Below are positions 39,629 to 49,651 of a stretch of 64,000 nt of DNA, piece after piece. Below the pieces are notes generated by a model, which saw only the letters and a program-made list of their open reading frames with translations, searched no databases and was not told the origin of the DNA. The stretch is from Paraglaciecola sp. L3A3 (GTDB lineage Bacteria > Pseudomonadota > Gammaproteobacteria > Enterobacterales > Alteromonadaceae). The translations under genes and the position numbers were made by a program. Each line of letters begins with the position of its first letter. Position 1 is the stretch's first letter. Location: assembly GCF_009796765.1 (NCBI RefSeq), contig NZ_CP047023.1, positions 3,641,501 through 3,705,500 on the forward strand. Reading direction: 5' to 3'.

Positions 39629-40903
39629 TTAAGAAACTGTATCTAACGCTTGTCTTACATCAGCAATAATATCGTCGATATTTTCAATTCCCACCGAAAT
39701 TCTGACCAAATCAATACTCACGCCAGCTTTGGCAAGTTCTTCTTCGTTTAATTGTCTGTGAGTCGTTGAGGCGGGATGACATGCTAGTGATTTAGCATCA
39801 CCTATGTTGACTAAACGCAACACCATTTGTAAAGCATCAATAAACTGGCCGCCTCCTTCAATCCCTCCTTTAACACCAAAACTTAAGATACCAGATGCTT
39901 TACCATTTGTGATTTTTTGACAAACTGTATGATAAGGGCTGTCAGGTAAAGCGGCATAATTAACCCAATTTACTTTAGGATGATCTTGTAAAAATGCGGC
40001 CAATTTTTCAGCATTACTACAATGACGTTCCATACGTAAACCTAAAGTTTCAAGGCCTTGCAAAATTAGAAATGCACTGTGCGGCGATAATGCAGCACCG
40101 GTATTACGTAAAGGAACAACACGACAACGACCGATATAGGCTGCAGCCCCTAACGCTTCTGTATACACCACACCATGATATGAGGGATCCGGTTCATTCA
40201 TCATCGGGAAACGCTTTTTATTGGCGACCCAATCAAATTTACCTGAATCTACAATCACGCCGCCAATACTGGTTCCATGACCACCTATGTATTTAGTCAA
40301 TGAATGCACCACTATATGGGCACCAAGTTCGAAAGGACGACACAAAAATGGCGTGGCCACTGTATTATCAACAATTAAAGGTACGCCATGTTTGTTAGCA
40401 ATGTCAGCCAATGCTGCAATATCTACCACATTACCTGCAGGGTTACCTATAGACTCACAAAAAATAGCTCGAGTGTTATCATCGATTGCATTTTCAAACC
40501 CAGCTAAATCGTCAGCAGACACCATACGAGCTTCAATACCTTGCTTAGGTAAAGTGTGTGCCAATAAGTTATATGAGCCTCCATAAAGTTGGCTGGTGCT
40601 AACAATATTAGAGCCTACATCACAAATACACTGCAAAGCATACGTAATGGCAGCCATGCCAGAGGCAACAGCCAAAGCACCTATGCCCCCTTCCATCGCC
40701 GCCACTCTTTGTTCAAGCACGTCTGTTGTTGGGTTCATGATGCGAGTGTAAATATTACCCGGTACTTTTAAATCGAATAAATCTGCACCATGCTGAGTAT
40801 TATCAAAAGTAAACGAAGTCGTTTGATAAATAGGCACAGCCGCCGCTTTAGTGGTGTCTTCAGAGGTATAACCGTGATGTAATGCAAGAGATTCAAGTTT
40901 CAT
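39629..40903 (-). CDS. metY: O-acetylhomoserine aminocarboxypropyltransferase (sulfhydrylase)
   Basis: PLP enzyme that turns O-acetylhomoserine and sulfide into homocysteine. 424 residues. The start MKLESLALHHGYTSEDTTKA is the usual opening, and ATG at 40903 has AAAGGA eight bases upstream. The PLP lysine is in VHSLTKYIGGHGTSIGG. NIYTRIMNPTTDVLEQRVAAMEGG (in part) and the C-terminal VRISVGIENIDDIIAD are typical of this cystathionine-gamma-synthase-like family. Length favours the MetY subgroup over MetB. No met boxes were seen upstream. Confidence 0.92.
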   Translation of the reverse strand: MKLESLALHHGYTSEDTTKAAAVPIYQTTSFTFDNTQHGADLFDLKVPGNIYTRIMNPTTDVLEQRVAAMEGGIGALAVASGMAAITYALQCICDVGSNIVSTSQLYGGSYNLLAHTLPKQGIEARMVSADDLAGFENAIDDNTRAIFCESIGNPAGNVVDIAALADIANKHGVPLIVDNTVATPFLCRPFELGAHIVVHSLTKYIGGHGTSIGGVIVDSGKFDWVANKKRFPMMNEPDPSYHGVVYTEALGAAAYIGRCRVVPLRNTGAALSPHSAFLILQGLETLGLRMERHCSNAEKLAAFLQDHPKVNWVNYAALPDSPYHTVCQKITNGKASGILSFGVKGGIEGGGQFIDALQMVLRLVNIGDAKSLACHPASTTHRQLNEEELAKAGVSIDLVRISVGIENIDDIIADVRQALDTVS

Positions 40904-41082
40904 ATCTTGTCCTTTATTTTTAAGTTTTATGGAGGTCACGAAAAATTGCAGATAACTGTACTAGGCTTGATTACAATTTGCTATGAAGCTTTGATATTTA
41001 TTCGTTAAGTGGATCAATCATTTAATAATATACGTTAAGAGATCGTTGGACTTGTGCTGAAATTTCGCTTAATAATCTATGA

Positions 41083-42402
41083 TTAATTCCCTTTATCGCT
41101 TTCAATAAGAGAAATTAATTCAGGAGAAAAACGACAACTAAATTCAGTTCCACGTCCAACAACACTGTCTATGACTAATTTAGAATTATGATGAGACAAT
41201 ACATGTTTGACTATAGATAAACCTAAACCTGAGCCACCTGTAGTGCGCGAACGAGCTTTATCCACGCGATAGAAACGTTCAGTTAACCGTTCAATGTGTT
41301 CTGCTGCAATACCATCCCCATTATCTTTGACACTAAACTTTGCTTGTTGACCTTCAAATCCCCATGTCACTTGGATTACACCTCTAGGTTGGGTGTAATG
41401 AATGGCGTTGAATATCAAGTTAGAAAACGCGCTGCGTAATTCTGTTTCAATTCCGTAAACGTACAAAATGGGAGATATATCAAAAAATATCCTATGTTGT
41501 TTATCACGATTTAATGCTTCGGCTTCAGCTTGTATTTGCCACAAAACTTGCGGCACATTAACCAGCTTTTCAAACGCTCTTTCAGTGCTAGCTTCGATAC
41601 GAGATAACACCAATAGTTCTTCAATTAAACTTTGCATCCTAATCGATTGAGAGCGCATTTCAGTGATAGCTTTATGCATCATAGGCGCTGGCATACTTCC
41701 ATCTTCAGGGATCATTTCTAAATAACCGTTGATAACAGTTAGAGGTGTTTTCAATTCATGAGAAACATTGGCCACAAAATCTTTTCGCATATTTTCAATT
41801 TGAATTACCCTTGTTACATCCCTGATTAATAACATTAAATCCTGTTCAGCATAAGGAACAATCCTAATTTCTAATACTTTAGATGGATTAATAGGTGAGG
41901 TGATTTCAATTGGATGATCAAAATGTTGTGCTTTAAAAAATTTCTTAAAATGTGCAGAACGGATGCAATCATTAATATTCTGTCCAGTATCTTCCGGCCA
42001 GCGAATACCTAACTCAATGCGAGCAAGTCGATTACACCAAGTTATATTTCCTTTCTCATCAACCACTAGTGCTGCATCAGGCAGAGCTTCAGCGCCTTCG
42101 CGAAATCTGCGAATAATTTCACCTAAGGCTTTACGTTTATTACGGTTGTTTAGCTTAACGGCATAAATACCTTCATAAATATTAGCCCATACCCCTCGCG
42201 TATTGGGAGGAGTGATTTTTTTACTATGCCAAAGCCAATAGTTTAATCGATGTAAACGCCAATATTGCCATGCAAGAATGACAATTCCGCCACAGATTAC
42301 ACCTACGGCGAATTGATCAAAATAATAACCAAGATAAGAGGTTAGAGAAATAAAAGTAATCACCCTAAGCACACTCTTAAACCACATAAAACGATGATAC
42401 AT
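41083..42402 (-). CDS. phoR: Phosphate regulon sensor histidine kinase PhoR
   Basis: Membrane sensor kinase of the Pho regulon. 439 residues. Two adjacent membrane helices lie within the first 50 residues with almost no periplasmic loop. A PAS domain (ALPDAALVVDEKGNITWCN) follows, then the phospho-acceptor block VANVSHELKTPLTVINGYLE and an ATPase with SGLGLSIVKHVLSHH. These are PhoR hallmarks. It lies downstream of phoB with a 108-bp gap. Confidence 0.95.
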   Translation of the reverse strand: MYHRFMWFKSVLRVITFISLTSYLGYYFDQFAVGVICGGIVILAWQYWRLHRLNYWLWHSKKITPPNTRGVWANIYEGIYAVKLNNRNKRKALGEIIRRFREGAEALPDAALVVDEKGNITWCNRLARIELGIRWPEDTGQNINDCIRSAHFKKFFKAQHFDHPIEITSPINPSKVLEIRIVPYAEQDLMLLIRDVTRVIQIENMRKDFVANVSHELKTPLTVINGYLEMIPEDGSMPAPMMHKAITEMRSQSIRMQSLIEELLVLSRIEASTERAFEKLVNVPQVLWQIQAEAEALNRDKQHRIFFDISPILYVYGIETELRSAFSNLIFNAIHYTQPRGVIQVTWGFEGQQAKFSVKDNGDGIAAEHIERLTERFYRVDKARSRTTGGSGLGLSIVKHVLSHHNSKLVIDSVVGRGTEFSCRFSPELISLIESDKGN

Positions 42403-42510
42403 ATATCAAATGTTCCTTATTATCAAAAGTCTGTATTATCTTGTATGAACATTTGATCATCACGCCTGAAACTCAGACCTTCTTTTTCTAGTTAGTTAAT
42501 TAAACATGTC

Positions 42511-43200
42511 TTATATTTTCGTGGAATACCGGTAGCCCGCACCTCTTACAGTTTGAATCATATTTTCGTGAGAAAAGACTGACAATGCTTTACGTAACCG
42601 GCGAATATGCACATCAACTGTTCTATCTTCTACATACACATTGGTTCCCCAAACATTATCTAATAGCTGCTCTCGGCTATAAACACGTTCTGCATGAGTC
42701 ATAAAAAAGTGTAATAACTTGAACTCAGTTGGTCCCATTTCTATAGGTGCTTCATTTGATGTCACTCTATGGGAAACAGGATCCAATCTTAAGCCTTTAA
42801 ATTCAATTGCATCTTCACTGGAGGTGGGTGTAACACGTCTAATAACAGCTTTCACTCGAGCCACTAATTCTTTAGGCGAAAAGGGTTTAGTAACATAATC
42901 ATCAGCACCCGACTCTAAGCCTCGAATTTTGTCTTCTTCCTCACCCTTAGCTGTCAACATTATGATAGGGATATCTCTAGCGTATTCATGCTGTTTCAAT
43001 TTTTTAGCCAATTGAATACCTGTTCCACCGGGTAACATCCAATCGAGTAAAATTAAATCAGGATAAGGTTCAACTATTTTATCCAAAGCAACTTGGAAAT
43101 CTTCAGCTTCAATTGTTTCATAGCCCGATTGCTCAAGAACAAATTTCAACATATCCCTGATCGGTGCTTCGTCTTCTACTAATAATATACGTTTGGCCAT
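42511..43200 (-). CDS. phoB: Phosphate regulon response regulator PhoB
   Basis: Two-domain response regulator. 229 residues from the ATG at 43200, which has AAGGA eight bases upstream; a longer frame above it is not supported. Receiver domain [18 protein letters not shown] with the phospho-Asp in [11 protein letters not shown], and an OmpR-type winged helix at the end ([29 protein letters not shown]). Activates phosphate-scavenging genes when phosphorylated by PhoR. A possible Pho box lies 30-50 bases upstream, so the gene probably regulates itself. Confidence 0.96.
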   Translation of the reverse strand: MAKRILLVEDEAPIRDMLKFVLEQSGYETIEAEDFQVALDKIVEPYPDLILLDWMLPGGTGIQLAKKLKQHEYARDIPIIMLTAKGEEEDKIRGLESGADDYVTKPFSPKELVARVKAVIRRVTPTSSEDAIEFKGLRLDPVSHRVTSNEAPIEMGPTEFKLLHFFMTHAERVYSREQLLDNVWGTNVYVEDRTVDVHIRRLRKALSVFSHENMIQTVRGAGYRYSTKI

Positions 43201-43231
43201 GCTTAAATTCCTTAATACTTCAGGGCACCGA

Positions 43232-43253
43232 TTATTCATACTTTTTATGACAC
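43232..43253 (-). promoter_or_regulatory. Candidate Pho box upstream of phoB
   Basis: On the minus strand GTGTCATAAAA is followed at 11-base spacing by AGTATGAATAA. The first half is close to the consensus CTGTCATAAA; the second half is a weak match. Position suits autoregulation. Confidence 0.38.
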
Positions 43254-43487
43254 TTTTATTAAACTTATCATTTAAGTGTAATAAACATGCATATATTCCC
43301 AAATTAGCAGCAACAACCGCTAATTTTTCACTTAATTACAAAATCTCTTTCACGAAAGAGGGAGCCAACAAAAATAAAATTACTATGTTACTGATTCATT
43401 TAATGTCTGTTCTTGTTTATTTTTTTTAATACGCATATTCTGTACGGTATCAGATTAAACTTCTTAGCTAAAGGATGCCCATTAGAT

Positions 43488-45209
43488 ATGTCTAGCGTAA
43501 ACAAAGGATTATCAAAAAAACTTCTCGCTAGAGTATTATCTGTTTATTTTATTCTTACACTTATTGTTACCACAGGCCAAGTTTTCACTGAGTACTTAAA
43601 TACTAAAAGTCATATCGAAGGTGAACTACAAACCTTAAAAAACACCTTCAGCACAAGTTTAACTCGGGCAATATGGGAACTGAATACCCCTCAAGCCAAA
43701 TCAATTGCTGTTGGTTTAATGGAACTGCCTATTATTGAAGGTGTACAGATACGCGATGAAAATAGTAAATATATCGCAGACTTAGGCCGTACCTCTAAAC
43801 TTATCGATGAACCCATTACCAAAGGTGTGGTAAGAGACCATTCGGGCAGTACTTTTGGTTACAGCTTCCCGCTTATTTTTGAATTTTCTGGGCGTACATC
43901 TTTGGTTGGTGACGTTACCTTGTATTCAAGTATTGATATCATTTTTAGTCGTATCGAAGTGGGTATTTTCTTTTTAATTGGTAATGCCATTGTTAAAACT
44001 GGCTTTTTGGTATTTCTGTTTATGAGTGCCTTTCGTACCATGTTAACCAATCCGCTGAATGAACTTTCTCAACAGATTTCTGATTTCCATCTAGAAGATC
44101 CAGAATCTTCAAAATTAGACTTAGGCATTTCAGACAATAATGAATTAAAACTTCTAGAAACCTCATATAACAAACTGATCGACGAAATGATTATTTATCA
44201 GGCAAAGTTATCCGGTGCACAAAATGCATTAAAGGAAGCCAATAAATTATTAGACGAGCAAAATATATCATTGGAAGAAGAAGTTGCTAAGAAAACCGCA
44301 ACCTTGAGCAAAATAATGTTGGACTTAGAACAACAGAAAGATGAGTTATTAATCAATCAAAGAGAATTACGTCAAGAAAATGAAAATCGTAAATTTATAG
44401 AAGACGAATTACGTAATCGAAACTCTGAGCTGGCTAAGTCTATGGAAACAGTTAAATTAGCCAAAGATCAATTAATAGAATCAGAAAGAATGGCTTCTCT
44501 GGGCGGTTTGGTTGCGGGTATTGCACACGATGTTAATACTCCATTAGGAGTCAGCATTACTGCTACTAGTTTTTTACAAGAGCGAATCAGTAAATTACAA
44601 ACTGCTTACGAAGAAAAGAGTTTAACTGGTAGCACAATGTCAACATTCATCTCTGACGCCCAACAAACAGCAACCCTTCTGACAAATAATTTGAACAGGG
44701 CCTCTGACCTTATTTCTAGCTTTAAACAAGTGGCCGTTGACCAAACTAGCGAAGCAGAACGTGAAATTAATGTCAGTCAATATTTAACAGAAGTAATACA
44801 ATCTCTAGCGCCTAATTTCAAAAAGACTAAACATACGATTAATGTCAGTTGTCCAGAAGATCTGACCTTCACTTGTGCACCTGGTGCCTTAGCACAAATT
44901 TTCACTAACATGATAATGAACTCTCTCATTCACGGTTTTGAAAATATCGAGAAAGGCTGTATCGATATTGAAATCAGCCAGGATGAAGGGAATTTAATAA
45001 TTAATTATTCTGATAATGGTAAAGGTTTAATATCAGACACATTAGACAAACATTTTGATGCTTTTTTTACTACTAAAAGAGGCAAAGGTGGAAGTGGCTT
45101 AGGCACCCATATAATGTACAACCTAGTGACTCAGACATTAAAAGGTGACATCAAAGTACATAGTGAACCAAACCAAGGTTTACAATACAAAATAAGCCTA
45201 CCTGTATAG
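43488..45209 (+). CDS. Membrane sensor histidine kinase, orphan
   Basis: 573 residues from ATG at 43488 (AAGGAT upstream, spacing about 11-12). One membrane helix at about 10-32, a periplasmic domain of about 120 residues, a second helix pair at about 155-190, then a HAMP-like/coiled-coil linker rich in Glu and Lys (about 240-345). The phospho-acceptor block is GLVAGIAHDVNTPLGVSIT. The ATPase has MIMNSLIHGF (N box), YSDNGKGL and GGSGLGTHI. No response regulator lies beside it; the adjacent phoB and phoR form their own pair. Signal and partner unknown. The gene is divergent from phoB and precedes rdgC. Confidence 0.88.
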   Translation: MSSVNKGLSKKLLARVLSVYFILTLIVTTGQVFTEYLNTKSHIEGELQTLKNTFSTSLTRAIWELNTPQAKSIAVGLMELPIIEGVQIRDENSKYIADLGRTSKLIDEPITKGVVRDHSGSTFGYSFPLIFEFSGRTSLVGDVTLYSSIDIIFSRIEVGIFFLIGNAIVKTGFLVFLFMSAFRTMLTNPLNELSQQISDFHLEDPESSKLDLGISDNNELKLLETSYNKLIDEMIIYQAKLSGAQNALKEANKLLDEQNISLEEEVAKKTATLSKIMLDLEQQKDELLINQRELRQENENRKFIEDELRNRNSELAKSMETVKLAKDQLIESERMASLGGLVAGIAHDVNTPLGVSITATSFLQERISKLQTAYEEKSLTGSTMSTFISDAQQTATLLTNNLNRASDLISSFKQVAVDQTSEAEREINVSQYLTEVIQSLAPNFKKTKHTINVSCPEDLTFTCAPGALAQIFTNMIMNSLIHGFENIEKGCIDIEISQDEGNLIINYSDNGKGLISDTLDKHFDAFFTTKRGKGGSGLGTHIMYNLVTQTLKGDIKVHSEPNQGLQYKISLPV

Positions 45210-45284
45210 CGAGGACGAAGGATTCCTGCTACTCTTTCCAGTCTTTTGTTTTACTCCTAAAACTAATTATAGTGGATCCAATAT

Positions 45285-46190
45285 ATGTGGTTTAAAAACC
45301 TGAAGCTTTACACACTCACCCAAGATCTAGATATTACTGAAGAGGATTTAGAAACCAAATTAGCTGAATTTAAATTTCGTCCTTGCGGTAGTCAAGAAAT
45401 AGCCACCATGGGATGGGGTTCTCCTTTCAATCAAGGTAAGACGCTTATCCACGTAACCGCAGGACGAATTTGGTTAACCCTGAAAAAACAGGAGCGTATA
45501 TTACCTGCCGCAGTAGTGAATGCTGAACTAGCAGATAAAGTCGCGTTAATAGAAGCCGAAACAGGCTCTCCAGTGGGCAAAAAAGCTCAACAAGATATTA
45601 AACAAGAAATCATTCAGCGATTATTACCACAAGCATTCACCAAAAATAGTTTTACCCATGGTTTTATTTCTTGGAAAGATAAATTAGTCGTAGTTGATGC
45701 CTCAGCAGATGGCAAAGCCGAAGCATTTTTGGCCATGTTACGTAAAGCAATTGGTTCGTTACCAGTCATACCTATGGCTAGACAATCAATACAAGGTGAA
45801 TTAACGGCTTGGCTAAAAGATGATTCAGTCCCTTCTGATATAGTTATATTAGAAGAAGCAGAATTAAAAGCCCTAGAAGAAGATGGCGCTATTATTCGCT
45901 GCAAAAATCAAGATTTATACAGCGATGAAATTTCCAATCATTTAGCTGCCGGAAAATCAGTACAAAAAATTGCTATTGAATGGAATGAAACTTTACAAGC
46001 AATCATTCAAGAAGATTTAAGTATTAAGCGGCTTAAGTTTACAGATGTAATAGTTGAACAAAATGATGATATTCCAAAGGATGATCAACTAGCTAGACTA
46101 GATGCAAATTTTGCTTTAATGTCAGGTGAAATTGTCAGGTTTGCTGAACGATTAAAAGTAATATTTCAGTTGGATAACGAACAAGAATAA
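45285..46190 (+). CDS. rdgC: Recombination-associated protein RdgC
   Basis: 301 residues, co-linear with E. coli RdgC: MWFKNLKLYTLTQ start, FRPCGSQEIATMGWGSPF, and SFTHGFISWKDKLVVVDASA. RdgC forms a ring dimer around duplex DNA and limits RecA activity. The gene begins 75 bp after the sensor kinase and ends at an inverted repeat shared with the convergent HDOD gene. Confidence 0.96.
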   Translation: MWFKNLKLYTLTQDLDITEEDLETKLAEFKFRPCGSQEIATMGWGSPFNQGKTLIHVTAGRIWLTLKKQERILPAAVVNAELADKVALIEAETGSPVGKKAQQDIKQEIIQRLLPQAFTKNSFTHGFISWKDKLVVVDASADGKAEAFLAMLRKAIGSLPVIPMARQSIQGELTAWLKDDSVPSDIVILEEAELKALEEDGAIIRCKNQDLYSDEISNHLAAGKSVQKIAIEWNETLQAIIQEDLSIKRLKFTDVIVEQNDDIPKDDQLARLDANFALMSGEIVRFAERLKVIFQLDNEQE

Positions 46191-46198
46191 AAAATAGT

Positions 46199-46236
46199 GA
46201 ATCTATAGCTAGTATATAAATACCAGCTATAGATTC
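46199..46236. terminator. Inverted repeat between convergent rdgC and HDOD gene
   Basis: A perfect 12-base pair GAATCTATAGCT / AGCTATAGATTC, with a shorter GTAT / ATAC pair inside the loop. It is AU-rich and lacks a good T run, so it may act as a weak terminator or a 3' end stabiliser. Confidence 0.5.
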
Positions 46237-46245
46237 AATTTAACC

Positions 46246-47082
46246 TTAGGCAAATATCTGTTTCGCATTTTCACGTAATTCAATAAAATCATCTGACAAT
46301 AAATCTGTAACGTCTGCAACAATACCTTTTTTAACCGCTGCTTCAAGCACTTCATCTTTATGCTTATCAAGACGTCCACAAACCGCGGCGCCAATACGAA
46401 CAAGATCGAGATAAGAGACAGCTTCAGTTTGTACTGACATATCATTAAAGTGTGCAGCGACTTCTATAAACTCAGGCTCAAACCCCCACTCTTTCATAAT
46501 ACTAGAACCTATCTTTCCAGATAATTTTTGAATGGCAACTTCTAAAAAAGTAGGATTTGCAAATACCTCAGAATGCCGCTCAGCCTCAGTTAAAATGGGT
46601 AAAATACCGATATTATTAATTAACGCAGCTAACATCATTGATTCCAATGAAAGCGAACGATTTTTAGTATGTTTAATATGAGTTTGTAAAACGGCCAACG
46701 AACTAGCCACTACTTCAATAGTGTCAGCCCACGCTTTTTCCATATAAGCTTTTACCACATCATTTTTAGAAACAAATAATTGTTCCATCGCTAATGCAGT
46801 AGAGATATTTTTAATTTGGCGAAGACCAATACGAGTGACCGCTTGTGCTGTTGACGTCACTTTAACAGCACGCCCCAAATAAGCACTATTTGATATTTTG
46901 ATCATGCGAGCACAGAGTGAAGGATCTTGTCCGAGGACATCGGCCATAGCATTTAAATTTATATTAGGATCATCGGCAGCTCGCCTAACTTTAAGTGCAA
47001 TAGCAGGGAGAGTCGGCAATACCAAAGTATCGTTATTTATTTTTTCAACCAAGATGGTTAATAATGCATTTTCTGTAGCCAT
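46246..47082 (-). CDS. HDOD domain-containing protein
   Basis: 278 residues made of a single HDOD domain (about residues 15-215), a degenerate HD phosphohydrolase fold used in signalling. Key segments: LPTLPAIALKVRRAADDPN, VLGQDPSLCARMIKISNSAYLG (in part), ITRIGLRQIKNISTALAMEQ-like block, and AALINNIGILPILTEAE where the usual HD metal ligands are absent. No output domain is attached. Often linked to c-di-GMP or two-component pathways; no such partner is next to it except the orphan kinase on the far side of rdgC. Confidence 0.88.
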   Translation of the reverse strand: MATENALLTILVEKINNDTLVLPTLPAIALKVRRAADDPNINLNAMADVLGQDPSLCARMIKISNSAYLGRAVKVTSTAQAVTRIGLRQIKNISTALAMEQLFVSKNDVVKAYMEKAWADTIEVVASSLAVLQTHIKHTKNRSLSLESMMLAALINNIGILPILTEAERHSEVFANPTFLEVAIQKLSGKIGSSIMKEWGFEPEFIEVAAHFNDMSVQTEAVSYLDLVRIGAAVCGRLDKHKDEVLEAAVKKGIVADVTDLLSDDFIELRENAKQIFA

Positions 47083-47949
47083 GTAATTATCCGTATCCTG
47101 TGAACAGCCGAATATAAATCAGCTAGTCATATTTATTTTGTACTATTTAAGTTTATGTCCTACTGGATATAAACTGAGATTACGCGAGCTTCCCGTATCC
47201 AATTTTAGTTCACTTAATTAATCTGAAAAATACAAACAGATTTGAACGAATGGATAAATCTGGAAGAGTTTAAATGCTAGCATATTTTTTGATACTAACT
47301 AGCCCTCATAACCCCATAAAACGCTAAATATTTGCTATATATTGCATACTATCCAATATATTCCTTCAGAATAAGGATATAAATCGGAAACCTTATAGAA
47401 ATTCTTTCTACAATAATATTTTGCGCAATCTTCAGCTTATTTTTTCATGTAATAAAAGTAATCTTCTATTGATACTTTATTCAATAAGATTTTAACATTT
47501 CAAGCAGATGGAGATTATAAATAGGTAGATAAATTAGTGCCCTAATTTGGGTTTATTAAATCTGAATTACAACCAGACTTAAATAAATTAACCCAAATTT
47601 CAATTCACCTTGATATAGACTTTAAACAAAGGCTAGAAGTTCTAGGATTATAAAAATAAAATAGTAGATTTAAAGAGCTTAAGATGACAAGGACTGCTCA
47701 TGCAGTCCTTAGTAAACCTGAGTTCGAGATAAGCCGAGCCTCTCAACACCCCTCTTTTGGCGCCTAGCGGCATTGGCTCTTCTAACAATAGTCCGCTATT
47801 TCATACGAAAATGCGCCTTGCTATCCACAAAAATTTCGTCTTCAGGGATGCGTTGATATAAACTAAAATGAATGTGTATTTGTACCCAGTTGAATTTTAA
47901 GTGTGAATTAAATTGACACTTCTTAACCCGAGTTCAGGATAGTTATTAT
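47083..47949. other. Long intergenic region with hairpin and short dispersed repeats
   Basis: 867 bp without a credible gene. It holds a hairpin (listed separately) and two direct copies of a short motif, AACCTGAGTTCGAGATAAG (47714-47732) and AACCCGAGTTCAGGATAG (47925-47942); an inverted, related copy occurs after tilS near 12985. A 35-codon open stretch (47546-47653) reads like a protein tail, FIKSELQPDLNKLTQISIHL and so on, but has no start. It may be the remains of a lost gene. Confidence 0.4.
47689..47710. repeat. Perfect 9-bp hairpin
   Basis: AAGGACTGC / GCAGTCCTT with tetraloop TCAT. No T run follows on either side and no gene ends close by, so its role is unclear. Confidence 0.5.
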
Positions 47950-48321
47950 TTAATTTTCACTAACTTTCAAACGCTCTTGATACGGTGGCCAGCCTAACGT
48001 TTTCCCCGCCAACACATGTAAATGAATATGGTAGACAGTTTGTCCGCCATGCTCGTTACAGTTCATCACGGCACGATAGCCATCTTCTGCAAAGCCCTTT
48101 TCCTCAGCAATTTGTGCAGCTACCCAATATAAATGCCCTACCGTTGCCTTATCTTCAGGCGCAATATCGTTGATGGTAGCTATCGGCTTTTTAGGAATAA
48201 CCAAAAAATGTATTGGAGCTTGAGGGTTAATATCACTAAAGGCTAACGCTAATTCATCTTCATATAAGATTTCAGCCGGTATTTCTTTATTAATAATTTT
48301 AGTAAATATGGTATCAGACAT
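47950..48321 (-). CDS. hinT: HIT family nucleoside phosphoramidase
   Basis: 123 residues of the HinT type, which hydrolyses adenosine phosphoramidates. The catalytic HIT run is HIHLHVLAGKTLGWPP near the end, with SDINPQAPIHFLVIPKKPI in the middle. I start it at the ATG at 48321 (AAGGA six bases upstream); a longer frame would overlap uppP and lacks homology. 11 bp after uppP. Confidence 0.94.
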   Translation of the reverse strand: MSDTIFTKIINKEIPAEILYEDELALAFSDINPQAPIHFLVIPKKPIATINDIAPEDKATVGHLYWVAAQIAEEKGFAEDGYRAVMNCNEHGGQTVYHIHLHVLAGKTLGWPPYQERLKVSEN

Positions 48322-48332
48322 AAGAATTCCTT

Positions 48333-49133
48333 TTATAACAACACAAACAGTAATAAAGCTACGCCTAAGATCAAACGATAAATCACGAAAGGCAACATAC
48401 CAATTTTTGAGATCCAAGCTAAAAATAGATAAATACAAGCATAAGCGCTAACAAATGAAAATACCGCCCCAAATAATAGTGCTTGCCAATCGACTCCATT
48501 CGGCTCTTGTATTAAATCAACAGTGGCTAATAATCCGGCCCCTAAAATGACCGGAATAGATAATAAGAATGAAAACCTTGCGGCACTGTCTCGATTAAGC
48601 CCTAACATCAGCCCAGCGGTCATAGTGATACCAGAACGAGACGTCCCGGGAATAATAGCGATGGCTTGGGCAATACCAATAATCAAGGCGTTTTTCCACG
48701 TTATATGAGTAATATTCTTAGCTAGCGTTGCTTTTTTATCGGCGTACCAAAGTAATAAACCAAACACAATAGTCGTCGTTGCAATAACCAAGGCAGAACG
48801 ACCATACACTTCGATATAATCTTTTAATAAAAATCCAAATATCACTGCTGGAATGGTGGCTAAAATGACCCACCAAGCTAACTTACTGTCTGCAGATTGA
48901 TTAGCCGTAAACCCTTTACTTAACCATGCAACAGTTAGTCGAGCTATATCTGCACGGAAATAAATCATCACAGCTAACAAGCTTCCTACATGTACTGCCA
49001 CATCATATGCTAATCCTTGGTTATGCCACCCAAAAACTTCAGAAGGTAGAATTAGGTGTGCAGAACTAGAAATAGGCAAAAACTCAGTCAAACCTTGGAT
49101 AATTGCCAAAATAATAATTTCAAATAATGTCAT
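48333..49133 (-). CDS. uppP: Undecaprenyl-diphosphatase UppP/BacA
   Basis: Recycles undecaprenyl diphosphate to the monophosphate carrier in the cytoplasmic membrane; extra copies give bacitracin resistance. 266 residues with about seven to eight membrane helices. Family motifs are [20 protein letters not shown] near the start and [19 protein letters not shown] later. It overlaps the folK stop by four bases. Confidence 0.96.
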   Translation of the reverse strand: MTLFEIIILAIIQGLTEFLPISSSAHLILPSEVFGWHNQGLAYDVAVHVGSLLAVMIYFRADIARLTVAWLSKGFTANQSADSKLAWWVILATIPAVIFGFLLKDYIEVYGRSALVIATTTIVFGLLLWYADKKATLAKNITHITWKNALIIGIAQAIAIIPGTSRSGITMTAGLMLGLNRDSAARFSFLLSIPVILGAGLLATVDLIQEPNGVDWQALLFGAVFSFVSAYACIYLFLAWISKIGMLPFVIYRLILGVALLLFVLL

Positions 49134-49651
49134 GATTCAGTAGAGCTCCATTCAAATGTAATCACCCAAAGGTGTTGTCGGGTTTTGTCATATTCCTGCC
49201 AAAGACTGGCATAAGATTTTTTTACTATAGGGTGGATAAGATCACCCGCAATTTCTGCCAACGGTTTTAAAACAAAAGCGTTATATAATATTTCTGGGCG
49301 AGGTAATTCTACTGGTGATTGCATAACAAGTTCGTCATATAACAAGAGATCTAAATCTAAAGTACGAGGAGCAAACTTTTGTTCATTTCGTTGACGTTTA
49401 TTGTCTTGTTCTATCTGCTTAAGTATTTTACATACTTGCTCTACAGGTAAAGATGTATGAGCTTTAACAACCAAATTATAAAAATTATTACCGGTAAAAC
49501 CTACAGATTCACTTTCGTATACAGAGGATAATTGGAGCGGTCCAAAAGCTTGATACATGCCTTGTAACCCAGCCCTAGTATGTTTTTCTTTATCAAGGTT
49601 ACTTCCCACACTAATATAAATCTCATGTGTATCGCTATTAAGCACACTCAC
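49130..49651 (-). CDS. folK: 2-amino-4-hydroxy-6-hydroxymethyldihydropteridine diphosphokinase
   Basis: Adds pyrophosphate to the pterin in folate synthesis. 173 residues. Motifs: [49 protein letters not shown]. The GTG start at 49651 overlaps the folB stop (GTGA), so the two are translationally coupled, and it overlaps uppP at its 3' end. Confidence 0.95.
   Translation of the reverse strand: MSVLNSDTHEIYISVGSNLDKEKHTRAGLQGMYQAFGPLQLSSVYESESVGFTGNNFYNLVVKAHTSLPVEQVCKILKQIEQDNKRQRNEQKFAPRTLDLDLLLYDELVMQSPVELPRPEILYNAFVLKPLAEIAGDLIHPIVKKSYASLWQEYDKTRQHLWVITFEWSSTES

Noticed and set aside
43201..43302. N-terminal extension of PhoB
   Set aside because: The family starts at [11 protein letters not shown], which has a good ribosome site; the upstream part overlaps the promoter region and candidate Pho box.
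47546..47653. A 35-codon stretch that reads like a protein C-terminus
   Set aside because: No start codon or upstream domain. Noted as a possible relic, not called a gene.
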